A stretch of DNA of 64,000 nt from assembly GCA_944380885.1 (NCBI GenBank), contig CALWIZ010000005.1, positions 34,606 through 98,605 on the forward strand, given 5' to 3'. This document shows, piece after piece, positions 34,836 through 43,577 of this stretch; the stretch's first letter is position 1, and each line of letters opens with the position of its first letter. The position numbers and the translations under genes are program-made. The notes beneath the pieces were generated by a model. That model saw only the letters and a program-made list of their open reading frames with translations. It was not told the DNA's origin and searched no databases. This DNA comes from an uncultured Clostridia bacterium (GTDB taxonomy: Bacteria; Bacillota; Clostridia; Oscillospirales; Acutalibacteraceae).

Positions 34836-35897
34836 ATGCCATTTGAAGTTGCAGAAGAACAAGAGAATGTTGTACAGATTAAGGTCGTCGGAGTCGGCGG
34901 CGGCGGCGGAAACGCCGTAAACCGCATGGTGGACGCCGGCGTCCGCGGCGTTGAGTTCATAGCGATAAATACTGATAAGGCTGCTCTTATTCAGTCAAAA
35001 GCCAATCAGAAGGTTCAGATAGGGGACAAGACCACCTCCGGAATGGGCGCAGGCGGAAATCCGGATAACGGAAAAGCGGCGGCAGAGGAGTCGAGAGACG
35101 AGATAACCGCGGCTATTCGCAGCGCGGATATGATATTTATTACCGCCGGCATGGGCGGCGGCACAGGTACAGGTGCCGCTCCGGTAGTTGCCGCTATTGC
35201 TAAGGAGCTTGGCATACTTACCGTTGGTATTGTTACAAAGCCTTTCAGCTTTGAGGGCAAAAAGCGTATGACCCAGGCGGAATCCGGTATCGCGGCTCTC
35301 CGTGAGCAGGTGGACAGCCTTGTTGTTATTCCGAACGAGCGTCTTAAGTTTGTTTCCGAGCAGAAAATAACCTTCAAGAACGCGTTTATCATTGCCGATG
35401 ACGTTCTCCGTCAGGGCGTTCAGAGTATATCAGAGCTTATCAATGTTACCGCTCTTGTTAATCTTGACTTTGCCGATGTTAAGTCTATTATGGCTGATGC
35501 AGGTTACGCTCATATGGGCGTCGGCGTTGCTACCGGTCGCGACAAGGCGGAGCAGGCGGCACGTGCGGCTATCAGCAGCCCGCTTATCGAGACTTCTATG
35601 GACAATGCGCGCGGTGTTATCATCAGCATTACCGGTTCTGACGATATCGGACTTGAAGAGGTCGAGCTTGCTTCCTCGATTATTTCCGATATGGCTCATC
35701 CGGACGCTACCATTATCTGGGGCGCTCAGCTTGACGATACGCTTGAGGATACTATTCGTGTTACCGTTGTCGCCACCGGTCTGGGTGAAGACAAGAAAGA
35801 TGATAAGTCGAATGACCTTGCTTCTCTCCTTGGAAACACAAGCGATGATGACGAGAGCTATACTGATGTTATCAGCTTTTTCAACAATAAGGACTGA
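34836..35897 (+). CDS. ftsZ: Cell division protein FtsZ
   Basis: A 353-residue tubulin-like GTPase that forms the division ring. The G-loop [26 protein letters not shown] at the N-terminus and the catalytic T7 loop [11 protein letters not shown] are intact. ATG 34836 (MPFEVAEEQ) follows GGAGG; the frame is open upstream to 34791 without an SD. The disordered linker is very short, and the final peptide [11 protein letters not shown] is a divergent version of the usual DIPxFLxxR that binds FtsA/SepF. Confidence 0.96.
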   Translation: MPFEVAEEQENVVQIKVVGVGGGGGNAVNRMVDAGVRGVEFIAINTDKAALIQSKANQKVQIGDKTTSGMGAGGNPDNGKAAAEESRDEITAAIRSADMIFITAGMGGGTGTGAAPVVAAIAKELGILTVGIVTKPFSFEGKKRMTQAESGIAALREQVDSLVVIPNERLKFVSEQKITFKNAFIIADDVLRQGVQSISELINVTALVNLDFADVKSIMADAGYAHMGVGVATGRDKAEQAARAAISSPLIETSMDNARGVIISITGSDDIGLEEVELASSIISDMAHPDATIIWGAQLDDTLEDTIRVTVVATGLGEDKKDDKSNDLASLLGNTSDDDESYTDVISFFNNKD

Positions 35898-35911
35898 TAA
35901 AAAGTTTACTG

Positions 35912-35942
35912 AGGCGGCCGTCCTGTGACGGCTGCCTTTTTT
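35912..35942 (+). terminator. Terminator of the dcw cluster after ftsZ
   Basis: AGGCGGCCGTC pairs with GACGGCTGCCT (one G-U) around CTGT and continues into six Ts. Confidence 0.92.
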
Positions 35943-35955
35943 CATATTTTGTCAG

Positions 35956-35984
35956 TTGTAATTTCAGATATTTTGTTGTATAAT
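35956..35984 (+). promoter_or_regulatory. Promoter of the dehydratase-activase genes
   Basis: TTGTAA (35956-35961), 17 bases, TATAAT (35979-35984). The predicted start is near 35991, 39 bases before the first codon. Confidence 0.6.
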
Positions 35985-36029
35985 AAATTGTTATTTAATT
36001 AAGTACACATTATATGGGAGAAAGAAAAT

Positions 36030-38990
36030 ATGGTGAATAAAGGTACCGCGGCCGTGTATTCGCTCGGAATAGACATAGGTTCCACAACGGCGAAAATTGT
36101 GCTGCGTAAAGGGGAAGAGGTACTTTTTGAGCGCTATGAACGTCATTTTTCGCAGGTGCGGGAAAAAACAGCAGAACTTTTACGACTTGTCTCAGAAATA
36201 ACAGGTGATGAGCAGATATCGGCGGCAATTTCCGGCTCGGCAGGCCTCGGACTTGCCGAAGCGGCGCATATACCGTTTGTTCAGGAGGTTTTTGCCACAG
36301 GTGAAGTTGTAAAGCTAAAGGAACCGGACACATCGTGCGTTATAGAGCTTGGCGGAGAGGACGCCAAAATAATATTCTTTGACGGCGGACTTGATGAGCG
36401 TATGAACGGCAGCTGCGCGGGCGGCACAGGCGCGTTTATCGACCAGATGGCGACGCTTCTCAATATCACGGTAGACGAGCTTGATAAACTTAGCCTTAAC
36501 GCAGGCAGACTTTATCCGATAGCCTCACGCTGCGGTGTGTTTGCGAAGACGGATATACAGCCGCTGCTTAATCAGGGAGCCCGTAAGGAAGATGTTGCGG
36601 CGAGTATTTATCAGGCGGTTGTGAATCAGACAATAGCGGGACTGGCACAGGGCAAGCGTATAACCGGCAAGGTTCTTTTTCTGGGCGGACCTCTTTATTA
36701 CTGTAAGGGGTTAGGCATTCGCTTTAAGGAAACACTTAAGTTAGACGATGAGCATGCGGTATTTCCCGAATACGCGCGTTATGCCGTTGCTCTCGGAGCG
36801 TCTTATTATGCCGAAAAGCAGAACAGCAGTTATACCATTGAGGAACTTATAAAGGCTGTTGAGAACGCGGCCTCGGTGTCAAACGGCAAGGGCAGACTCA
36901 AGCCGCTTTTCGCTGATGAAAGCCAATACCGTGAGTTTAAAGAACGTCACGCAAAATCATCAGTAAAGGAACTTGATATTTCTAAATACAGCGGTAAGGC
37001 GTATCTCGGAATCGACTGCGGCTCCACGACCACAAAGCTCTGCCTGCTTACTGAAAATAATGAGATTATTTATTCATATTACGCTTCAAATCAGGGCAAC
37101 CCCGCGGAAATTGTAAGGGAACAGCTTACAAAAATATATGAACTTTCAGGTGACAGGATAGAAATAGCCGGTTCCGCAGTTACAGGGTACGGCGAGGAGC
37201 TTATTAAAAACGCTTTTTCGGTGGATTACGGAATTGTTGAGACAATAGCGCACTACACCGCGGCAAAATATTTCGAGCCTGATGTTGAATTTATACTTGA
37301 TATAGGCGGTCAGGACATTAAGTGCTTTAAAATCAAGAATGGCGCGATTGACAGTATAATGCTCAACGAGGCTTGTTCGTCGGGCTGCGGTTCGTTTCTT
37401 GAGACATTCGCAAAGGCGATGGGATATTCGATTGAGGATTTTGCCAATAAGGGACTTGACGGCAAGGCGCCGGTAGATCTGGGCAGCCGCTGCACGGTAT
37501 TTATGAATTCATCGGTAAAGCAGTCACAGAAGGACGGAGCGACGGTTGAGGATATTTCAGCCGGACTTTCGATAAGCGTTGTGAAAAACGCGCTTTATAA
37601 GGTTATACGCGCCGCGTCTGCCGCTGAGCTTGGCGAAAAGATAGTTGTTCAGGGCGGTACTTTTTATAATGACGCGGTGCTAAGAGCGTTTGAACGTGAA
37701 ATAGGGCATAATGTTATACGTCCGTCTATTGCGGGACTTATGGGCGCCTACGGAGCGGCACTTTATTCAAAAAAATGCCGCGGTTCATCTATTATCAGCA
37801 GGGAAAAACTTAAGAATTTTGTTCACACTTCAAAGTCAGCCGTATGTCAGGGCTGTACAAACCACTGCCGTCTTACGGTAAATACTTTCGGTGACGGTAA
37901 AAGATTTATTTCTGGCAACCAGTGCGAAAAGGGACTCGGAAAGGATACACCGACACAGTCTCTGCCTAATCTTTATGAGTTTAAGCGCAATTATCTCACA
38001 TCGATTAAATCCGAAGAGGGCAAGAGGGGAACTATGGGTCTTCCGTTGGCTCTGGGTATGTATGAGCTTCTGCCGCTCTGGCACGGAATTTTTACAAAGC
38101 TCGGCTTTACGGTAAAGGTGTCCCCGATGTCTACAAGGCATACATATGAGAAAGGGCAGTTCTCAATACCGTCTGATACCGCCTGCTATCCGGCAAAAAT
38201 AATGCACGGGCATATAGCTACACTTATAAATGACGGTGTTGACGCTATATTCTATCCTTGCCTTACATACAATATGGACGAGAAAATGACCGACAATCAT
38301 TACAACTGTCCCGTTGTAGCGTATTATTCTGAGCTGCTTAAAGGAAATATGGACGATCTCGCAAAGGTAAAGTTTCTTTATCCTTATCTTAATATAAACA
38401 ACAAAAAAGAGCTGACAAAAGAGCTGCACAGATATCTTTCCGGCTTTTTTGACGGAATTGCCAAGAGCGAGGTTAAATCGGCGGTTGATTACGGTATGCA
38501 AAAATACGCCGAATATATGGAAGCCGTCCGCGCCGAGGGAGCGAAGGCTCTTGACTTCGCGCGCAAAAACGGTATGCGGATTATGATTCTTGCCGGAAGA
38601 CCGTACCATATAGACGCCGAAATCGGTCACGGCATAGACAAGCTGGCTAATTCGCTCGGTTTTGTAGTGGTAAGCGAGGACAGTGTGTTCCGTCTCGCGG
38701 AGCCGTTTACGGTAAAGGTGCTTAACCAGTGGACATATCACGCGCGACTTTACCGTGCCGCGCGCTATGCCGCCGAGCATGACGATACCGAGCTTGTTCA
38801 GCTTGTTTCTTTCGGCTGCGGCGTTGACGCGATAACGACCGACGAGGTACGTTCTATACTGGAAAACGCCGGAAAATACTATACACAGATAAAAATCGAT
38901 GAAATAACCAATCTGGGCGCGGTTAAGATACGACTGCGCTCACTTATCGGAGCGCTTGACGAAAGGAGAGAAGCTGTTGGAAGAGCGTAA
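36030..38990 (+). CDS. 2-hydroxyacyl-CoA dehydratase activase-type protein, two ASKHA domains plus DUF2229
   Basis: A 986-residue protein. Two BadF/BadG-type ATPase domains begin with GIDIGSTTAKIVL (about 7) and GIDCGSTTTKLCLL (about 329). Each has its own phosphate loop (ELGGEDAKI, DIGGQDIKC) and candidate cluster cysteine (NGSCAGGTG, NEACSSGCG). A DUF2229 domain follows from about 668. Activases of this class drive one electron at low potential into a dehydratase at the cost of ATP. Relatives are often a single protein of about 1400 residues that includes the dehydratase-like part; here that part is the next, overlapping gene. Natural substrate unknown. Confidence 0.87.
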   Translation: MVNKGTAAVYSLGIDIGSTTAKIVLRKGEEVLFERYERHFSQVREKTAELLRLVSEITGDEQISAAISGSAGLGLAEAAHIPFVQEVFATGEVVKLKEPDTSCVIELGGEDAKIIFFDGGLDERMNGSCAGGTGAFIDQMATLLNITVDELDKLSLNAGRLYPIASRCGVFAKTDIQPLLNQGARKEDVAASIYQAVVNQTIAGLAQGKRITGKVLFLGGPLYYCKGLGIRFKETLKLDDEHAVFPEYARYAVALGASYYAEKQNSSYTIEELIKAVENAASVSNGKGRLKPLFADESQYREFKERHAKSSVKELDISKYSGKAYLGIDCGSTTTKLCLLTENNEIIYSYYASNQGNPAEIVREQLTKIYELSGDRIEIAGSAVTGYGEELIKNAFSVDYGIVETIAHYTAAKYFEPDVEFILDIGGQDIKCFKIKNGAIDSIMLNEACSSGCGSFLETFAKAMGYSIEDFANKGLDGKAPVDLGSRCTVFMNSSVKQSQKDGATVEDISAGLSISVVKNALYKVIRAASAAELGEKIVVQGGTFYNDAVLRAFEREIGHNVIRPSIAGLMGAYGAALYSKKCRGSSIISREKLKNFVHTSKSAVCQGCTNHCRLTVNTFGDGKRFISGNQCEKGLGKDTPTQSLPNLYEFKRNYLTSIKSEEGKRGTMGLPLALGMYELLPLWHGIFTKLGFTVKVSPMSTRHTYEKGQFSIPSDTACYPAKIMHGHIATLINDGVDAIFYPCLTYNMDEKMTDNHYNCPVVAYYSELLKGNMDDLAKVKFLYPYLNINNKKELTKELHRYLSGFFDGIAKSEVKSAVDYGMQKYAEYMEAVRAEGAKALDFARKNGMRIMILAGRPYHIDAEIGHGIDKLANSLGFVVVSEDSVFRLAEPFTVKVLNQWTYHARLYRAARYAAEHDDTELVQLVSFGCGVDAITTDEVRSILENAGKYYTQIKIDEITNLGAVKIRLRSLIGALDERREAVGRA

Positions 38991-40296
38991 ATACATACCT
39001 TTTACCGAGGAAATGCGCAAGGAATATACGATTCTTGTGCCCAATATGCTGCCGAGGCATTTTAAATTGTTTTTGCAGGTTTTTAAAAACTATGGATACA
39101 AGCTGGAGCTGCTTGAAACCTCGGGACACAGAATAATAGAAAGCGGACTGAAATATGTCCATAATGATACCTGCTATCCGGCGATACTTGTTATAGGACA
39201 GTTTATTGATGCGTTAAACAGCGGAAAGTATGATGTTCATAAAACAGCGCTTATACTTTTCCAGACGGGAGGCGGCTGCCGCGCGTCAAACTATATTTTT
39301 CTATTGAGAAAGGCGCTTGAAAAGGCAGGCTACGGCTTTGTGCCGGTTATATCCTTTAATCTCGGCGGACTTGAAAACCACCCCGGTTTCAAGCTGACAG
39401 TTCCGATTCTGCATCGTCTTTTTTACGCCATAATATACGGCGATATGCTGCTGAGTCTTGTAAACCAGTGCAAGCCTTATGAGGTAAACAAGGGCGAAAC
39501 GGAGCGCCTTGCAGACGAGCTTACGGTGGAATTGGCTGACAAAATGCAGAAAGAGGGCGTATCATTTAAAAAGGTAAAGGAAAACTGTAAAATGATACTT
39601 TCCCGATTTGCGGAAATAGAGCGCGTAAGCGAGAAGAAAATCAAGGTCGGCGTGGTCGGTGAGATATATGTCAAGTATTCTCCGCTCGGCAACAACAATC
39701 TTGAACAGTTCCTTATCGACGAGGGCGCGGAGGTTGTGGTTCCGGGACTGCTTGATTTCTTTATGTACTGCATAGTCTCAAATCTTACCGACATATGGCT
39801 GTACGGACTTAACAAGCTGCGCTATCCGGTGCTTAAATTTGTTTTCAACTACCTTGTGAAACAGCAGAATGAGATAATCGAGCTTATGAAGGCAGACGGA
39901 AATTTCACACCGCCCACACCTATTGAGCATACAATGGAACTGATAAAGGATTTTATGGGGCTCGGCACGAAAATGGGCGAAGGCTGGCTGCTTCCGGCGG
40001 AAATGCTTGAGCTTAACGATGAGGGTGTGCACAACATTGTCTGCACGCAGCCTTTCGGCTGTCTGCCTAATCATATATGCGGCAAGGGAATGATGAAACC
40101 GCTGAAAGAGAAAAATCCCGATATGAATATCGTGGCTATCGATTACGATTCGGGCGCTTCAAAGGTCAATCAGGAGAACCGTATCAAGCTGATGCTGGCG
40201 AATGCTAGGGCTAATATGGCGGAAAAAGAGCGTGAAAACGATATAAAGTCAGAACCGGAAAATGAAAAAAACAAAATTTTTGCGAAAAACACTTGA
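38977..40296 (+). CDS. 2-hydroxyacyl-CoA dehydratase-like (HgdB-type) protein
   Basis: About 439 residues. Conserved cysteines in HNDTCYPAILVIGQ, TGGGCRASNY and CTQPFGCLPNHICGKG suggest a 4Fe-4S cluster of the dehydratase type. TTG 38977 is chosen as start because AAAGGAG stands 8 bases upstream; it overlaps the activase gene by 14 bases in another frame. The good SD argues for a real second gene rather than a sequencing frameshift. It corresponds to the C-terminal part of the fused relatives. The -35 of the T-box promoter overlaps its stop codon. Confidence 0.85.
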   Translation: MEERKYIPFTEEMRKEYTILVPNMLPRHFKLFLQVFKNYGYKLELLETSGHRIIESGLKYVHNDTCYPAILVIGQFIDALNSGKYDVHKTALILFQTGGGCRASNYIFLLRKALEKAGYGFVPVISFNLGGLENHPGFKLTVPILHRLFYAIIYGDMLLSLVNQCKPYEVNKGETERLADELTVELADKMQKEGVSFKKVKENCKMILSRFAEIERVSEKKIKVGVVGEIYVKYSPLGNNNLEQFLIDEGAEVVVPGLLDFFMYCIVSNLTDIWLYGLNKLRYPVLKFVFNYLVKQQNEIIELMKADGNFTPPTPIEHTMELIKDFMGLGTKMGEGWLLPAEMLELNDEGVHNIVCTQPFGCLPNHICGKGMMKPLKEKNPDMNIVAIDYDSGASKVNQENRIKLMLANARANMAEKERENDIKSEPENEKNKIFAKNT

Positions 40297-40321
40297 CAAA
40301 ATCTTTTTTCAGTGATATTAT
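40293..40321 (+). promoter_or_regulatory. Promoter of the T-box leader
   Basis: TTGACA (40293-40298), 17 bases, TATTAT (40316-40321). The -35 overlaps the stop codon of the preceding gene (40294-40296). Confidence 0.75.
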
Positions 40322-40328
40322 ATCAACA

Positions 40329-40597
40329 ATAAGTTTAAACCTGCGATTAAGAGTAGTAGCTTTGTCTGAAACCTTTAGAGAGCGGCTGACGGTGGAAATG
40401 CTGCGGCAAAGGGCAATGTGAATGGACTTATGAGGGCGGCCGAAAGCCTTTTGGTGAGTAGCAGCCGACGGGGACCGTACCCGTTATCAGGACGGACTGC
40501 ATATTATGTGCAGGAAACGAGCGGCCGTTTTACGGCAACTTGGGTGGTACCGCAGGATTACAAGTCTTGTCCCATATTTTGGGATAAGACTTTTTTT
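40329..40597 (+). ncRNA. T-box riboswitch, tryptophan-type specifier
   Basis: The leader shows stem I with AAGAGTAGTAG, the GGTGGAAATGC element, a specifier loop GAATGGAC with TGG at 40423-40425, and the T-box itself TGGGTGGTACCGC at 40541-40553. A 12-base-pair terminator follows: AAGTCTTGTCCC (40562-40573) with GGGATAAGACTT (40581-40592) and seven Ts. TGG is the tryptophan codon, so uncharged tRNA-Trp should bind, stabilise the antiterminator and switch on the importer genes downstream. Start coordinate is the predicted transcription start. Confidence 0.93.
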
Positions 40598-40697
40598 ATT
40601 TTTTTAAAGGGCTGATGATATGATACTTCTTACCAAACGATGGCGCGGGTGAATTTCCTTTTAAAAACAAAAAAACATTATTAAGGAGAAATCACCT

Positions 40698-41663
40698 ATG
40701 AAAAACTTTAAAAAATTACTCGCTTTTGTTCTTACACTTACAATGATTGCGGCTTTTGCCGGATGCGGTTCCGGAGATTCCGGCAAAAAGACAATAGGAA
40801 TTATACAATTCGGCTCACACGGTTCCCTTAATAACTGCTATGACGGTGTTATGAAAGGACTTGAGGAAAACGGCATAACCGAAGAGGAATACAATATCGA
40901 GTACGTAAACAGCAATTTTGACGCGAGCGTTTCCCAGACGCAGGCAAATAATTTTGTCAATAAAAACGCGGCTGTAATAATCGCGATTGCGACTCCGTCT
41001 GCGGTTGCGGCGGCAAACGCGGCTGAGGAAAACGGCGTGCCGGTTGTTTACTGCGCGGTTACGGACGCTACGGTTATGGAAAATTACGGCAACGTTACAG
41101 GCTCGTCGGATATTCCGAATTTTGAAAAACAGCTTGAGGTTGTCACCGCCTTTATGAATAAAACCGACCTTAAAATAGGCGTGCTTTATTCAACTGAGGA
41201 ATCAAGCTCACCTGTACAGGTCGAAAATTTAAAGGAAGCCGCCAAGAAATACGACGGAATGGAAATATACGATTCTGCCGTTGCAGATATAAACACTATT
41301 GACGCGAAGACCAACGAACTGATTGAAAGAGGCGTCGACTGTTTTGTTAATCTTCTTGACAACACGGTTGTAGGAAAGCTCGAAACCAATATTCTCCCGA
41401 TAACAAACGAAAAGAAAATTCCGGTTTTCGGATCTGAAATAGAGCAGGTAAAGGTCGGATGCGCGGCGAGCGCGTCTATCGATTATATCGATGTCGGTTA
41501 TGCCGCAGGGAAGGCGGCGGCAGATATAATCGGAGGAAAGAGCGCTTCGGATATAGAGGTCGCCTATATAACCGATCCGGCGAATTATTATAACAGCAAG
41601 GTCTGCGCTGAACTCGGACTTACTGTGCCTGACAGTGTAACCGCAGAAGATGTTGCGGAATAA
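40698..41663 (+). CDS. trpX: ABC transporter substrate-binding lipoprotein, likely tryptophan (TrpX)
   Basis: A 321-residue lipoprotein. The signal peptide ends AAFAGC with Cys as lipid anchor at about 23. The mature part is a periplasmic-binding-protein fold of the DUF534/TrpX type: IGIIQFGSHGSLNNCYDGV, VIIAIATPSAVAAANA, PVVYCAVTDAT and YAAGKAAADIIGG. The Trp T-box immediately upstream supports tryptophan or a precursor as ligand. SD AAGGAG precedes ATG. It heads the three-gene importer. Confidence 0.85.
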   Translation: MKNFKKLLAFVLTLTMIAAFAGCGSGDSGKKTIGIIQFGSHGSLNNCYDGVMKGLEENGITEEEYNIEYVNSNFDASVSQTQANNFVNKNAAVIIAIATPSAVAAANAAEENGVPVVYCAVTDATVMENYGNVTGSSDIPNFEKQLEVVTAFMNKTDLKIGVLYSTEESSSPVQVENLKEAAKKYDGMEIYDSAVADINTIDAKTNELIERGVDCFVNLLDNTVVGKLETNILPITNEKKIPVFGSEIEQVKVGCAASASIDYIDVGYAAGKAAADIIGGKSASDIEVAYITDPANYYNSKVCAELGLTVPDSVTAEDVAE

Positions 41664-41670
41664 AAAATAT

Positions 41671-41692
41671 CCGGCGCATTTTTGTGCGCCGG
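41671..41692 (+). other. Intercistronic hairpin after trpX
   Basis: CCGGCGCA (41671-41678) pairs with TGCGCCGG (41685-41692), followed by a weak T-rich run. Such hairpins often protect the binding-protein mRNA and lower expression of the following membrane genes. Confidence 0.6.
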
Positions 41693-41720
41693 AAATCTTT
41701 GTTTGAAAAGGGTAGTAAAA

Positions 41721-42671
41721 ATGCTTTTCTTTGCCACTACTATTGACGGGCTTCAGATGGGGCTGTGCTTCGCGGTTCTCGCGCTCGGAGTGTATATTTC
41801 ATATTCGATACTTGATTTCCCCGATCTTTCGGTGGACGGTACTTTTCCGCTGGGCGGCGTTGTCTGCACTATTTTAATGTTAAAGCTCGGTATACCGGCG
41901 CTTCCGGCTATTCTGCTCAGCTTTTTTGCCGGTCTTGCAGCGGGCGCTGTTACGGGCGTATTGCACGTTAAGTTCAGCATATCAAAGCTGCTTTCGGGGA
42001 TAATCGTTATGACGGCACTTTTATCGGTCACACTGGCGCTTACAAAGCTGCTTACAAGAACCGGTCTTACCACAACTATTTTCTCTTTCAGAAGCGAAAA
42101 TCTTGAGGGTCTTTTCAGCGGAAGCGCTTCACGCCTGCTCGGAGACGCCAACCGCGACTATATGATACTTATAATAGAGCTTATATTTGTTATAGCGGTA
42201 AAGCTGATAATAGACCTGTTTTTAAAAACCAAACTCGGATATATGGTCAGGGCAACAGGCAATAATGAAATGCTTGTTGTGTCTTTGGGACGTGACAGCG
42301 GAACATATAAAATCCTCGGAATAGCGCTCGCGAACGGCTTTGTTGCGATGTCTGGCGCGCTCTACTCAAATCTTTACTCACAGTACGACAATTCGTCGGG
42401 CAGCGGTAAGGTGGTAATGGCACTGGCGTCGGTTATAATAGGTATCGCCGTTTTCTCAAAAATAAAATTCATGGGAAATACCACAGCCGTAATACTCGGA
42501 GCGGTTATTTATTCGCTCTGCCTTAACTACCTTGTGCTTGTTGATACAAACGGCATTTATCTCAAACTGCTCAACGCCGTGCTCTTCGCGATTATACTAA
42601 TTTTCAACGAAAAGACTTCCGGATTTATAACCGGCCGTCAGAAGGCGAAAAGGGGGCAGGCGAAATGTTAG
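41721..42671 (+). CDS. trpY: ABC transporter permease, likely tryptophan (TrpY)
   Basis: About 316 residues with eight or more membrane helices, of the branched-chain-amino-acid/LivH-like permease type (VDGTFPLGGVVCTILM, ATGNNEMLVVSLGRDSGTYK near the ATPase contact). ATG 41721 follows AAAGGG at 9 bases; upstream in-frame codons lie in the hairpin. The end overlaps the ATPase gene by 7 bases. Confidence 0.85.
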   Translation: MLFFATTIDGLQMGLCFAVLALGVYISYSILDFPDLSVDGTFPLGGVVCTILMLKLGIPALPAILLSFFAGLAAGAVTGVLHVKFSISKLLSGIIVMTALLSVTLALTKLLTRTGLTTTIFSFRSENLEGLFSGSASRLLGDANRDYMILIIELIFVIAVKLIIDLFLKTKLGYMVRATGNNEMLVVSLGRDSGTYKILGIALANGFVAMSGALYSNLYSQYDNSSGSGKVVMALASVIIGIAVFSKIKFMGNTTAVILGAVIYSLCLNYLVLVDTNGIYLKLLNAVLFAIILIFNEKTSGFITGRQKAKRGQAKC

Positions 42672-43438
42672 AGCTGCGCAGAATATCAAAAATATACAAT
42701 CCGGGCACGGTCACTGAGCTTTGCCTGTTTGATAATTTCAGCTTTAAGGTCGCGGACGGCGAGTTCGTTTCGGTTGTCGGGAGCAACGGCAGCGGAAAGA
42801 CCTCGATGCTCAATATAATATGCGGCAGTATACCCGTAAGCGGCGGAGAAGTGCTGATAGACGGGAAGAATATAAACTCTCTGCGTGAATATAAGCGCTA
42901 CCGAATGATAGGCAGGGTCTATCAGAATCCGGCGGCGGGAACCTGCCCTGATATGACGATACTTGAAAATATGTCACTTGCGGATAATAAGGGCAAGCGC
43001 TACGGACTTTCGTTCGGTGTGAACAATTCAAGAAAAAACTATTATAAGGAACAGCTTTCGAGCTTAGGGTTAGGACTTGAGGATAAGCTTGATGTAAAGC
43101 TCGGCGCGCTTTCGGGAGGTCAGCGTCAGGCGGTATCGCTGCTTATGGCGACCCTTACGCCTATTGATTTCCTGATATTAGACGAGCATACCGCGGCGCT
43201 TGACCCTCGTACCGCTGAAATCATAATGGAGCTTACAAATAAGATTGTAAAGGAAAAGAAGCTAACCGCTATAATGGTTACTCATAACCTGCGTTATGCC
43301 GTGGAGTACGGCACCCGTCTTGTTATGATGGATAAAGGCAATATCATTCTCGATAAATCGGGAAAAGAGAAACAGGACGTAAAGGTTGAGGATATTCTTG
43401 ATATCTTCAATAAAATAAGCATTGAATGCGGCAACTGA
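42665..43438 (+). CDS. trpZ: ABC transporter ATP-binding protein, likely tryptophan (TrpZ)
   Basis: A 257-residue ATPase. Walker A VGSNGSGKTS, Q-loop region GRVYQNPAAGT, signature LSGGQRQAV, Walker B FLILDEHTAALD and switch histidine VTHNLR are intact. The signature and Walker B read DEHT rather than DEPT, as in this importer subfamily. It completes the T-box-controlled operon before a strong terminator. Confidence 0.9.
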   Translation: MLELRRISKIYNPGTVTELCLFDNFSFKVADGEFVSVVGSNGSGKTSMLNIICGSIPVSGGEVLIDGKNINSLREYKRYRMIGRVYQNPAAGTCPDMTILENMSLADNKGKRYGLSFGVNNSRKNYYKEQLSSLGLGLEDKLDVKLGALSGGQRQAVSLLMATLTPIDFLILDEHTAALDPRTAEIIMELTNKIVKEKKLTAIMVTHNLRYAVEYGTRLVMMDKGNIILDKSGKEKQDVKVEDILDIFNKISIECGN

Positions 43439-43442
43439 AGAA

Positions 43443-43488
43443 AGGACGGCTCTGCCTTCTGCGGCGGAGCTGTCCTGCTGCTTTTTTT
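43443..43488 (+). terminator. Terminator of the trpXYZ operon
   Basis: AGGACGGCTC pairs with GAGCTGTCCT (one G-U), 14-base loop, then CTGC and seven Ts at 43482-43488. Confidence 0.85.
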
Positions 43489-43511
43489 ACGGAGTAAGCG
43501 CATTTTATTTC

Positions 43512-43540
43512 TTGAAAAAACTGCGCTTTTATAGTATTAT
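43512..43540 (+). promoter_or_regulatory. Promoter of the rnf operon
   Basis: TTGAAA (43512-43517), 17 bases, TATTAT (43535-43540), between the trpZ terminator and rnfC. Confidence 0.65.
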
Positions 43541-43577
43541 TAAAAGGTATAAAATCTTTTCTCAAAGGAGAAGAATG

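Noticed and set aside
40418..40615. Open frame of 65 codons inside the leader of trpX
   Set aside because: It runs through the T-box and terminator and its codons match no protein; RNA structure explains the sequence.
43422..43577. N-terminal extension of RnfC of about 52 residues
   Set aside because: The segment contains the trpZ terminator and rnf promoter; ATG 43578 has the SD.
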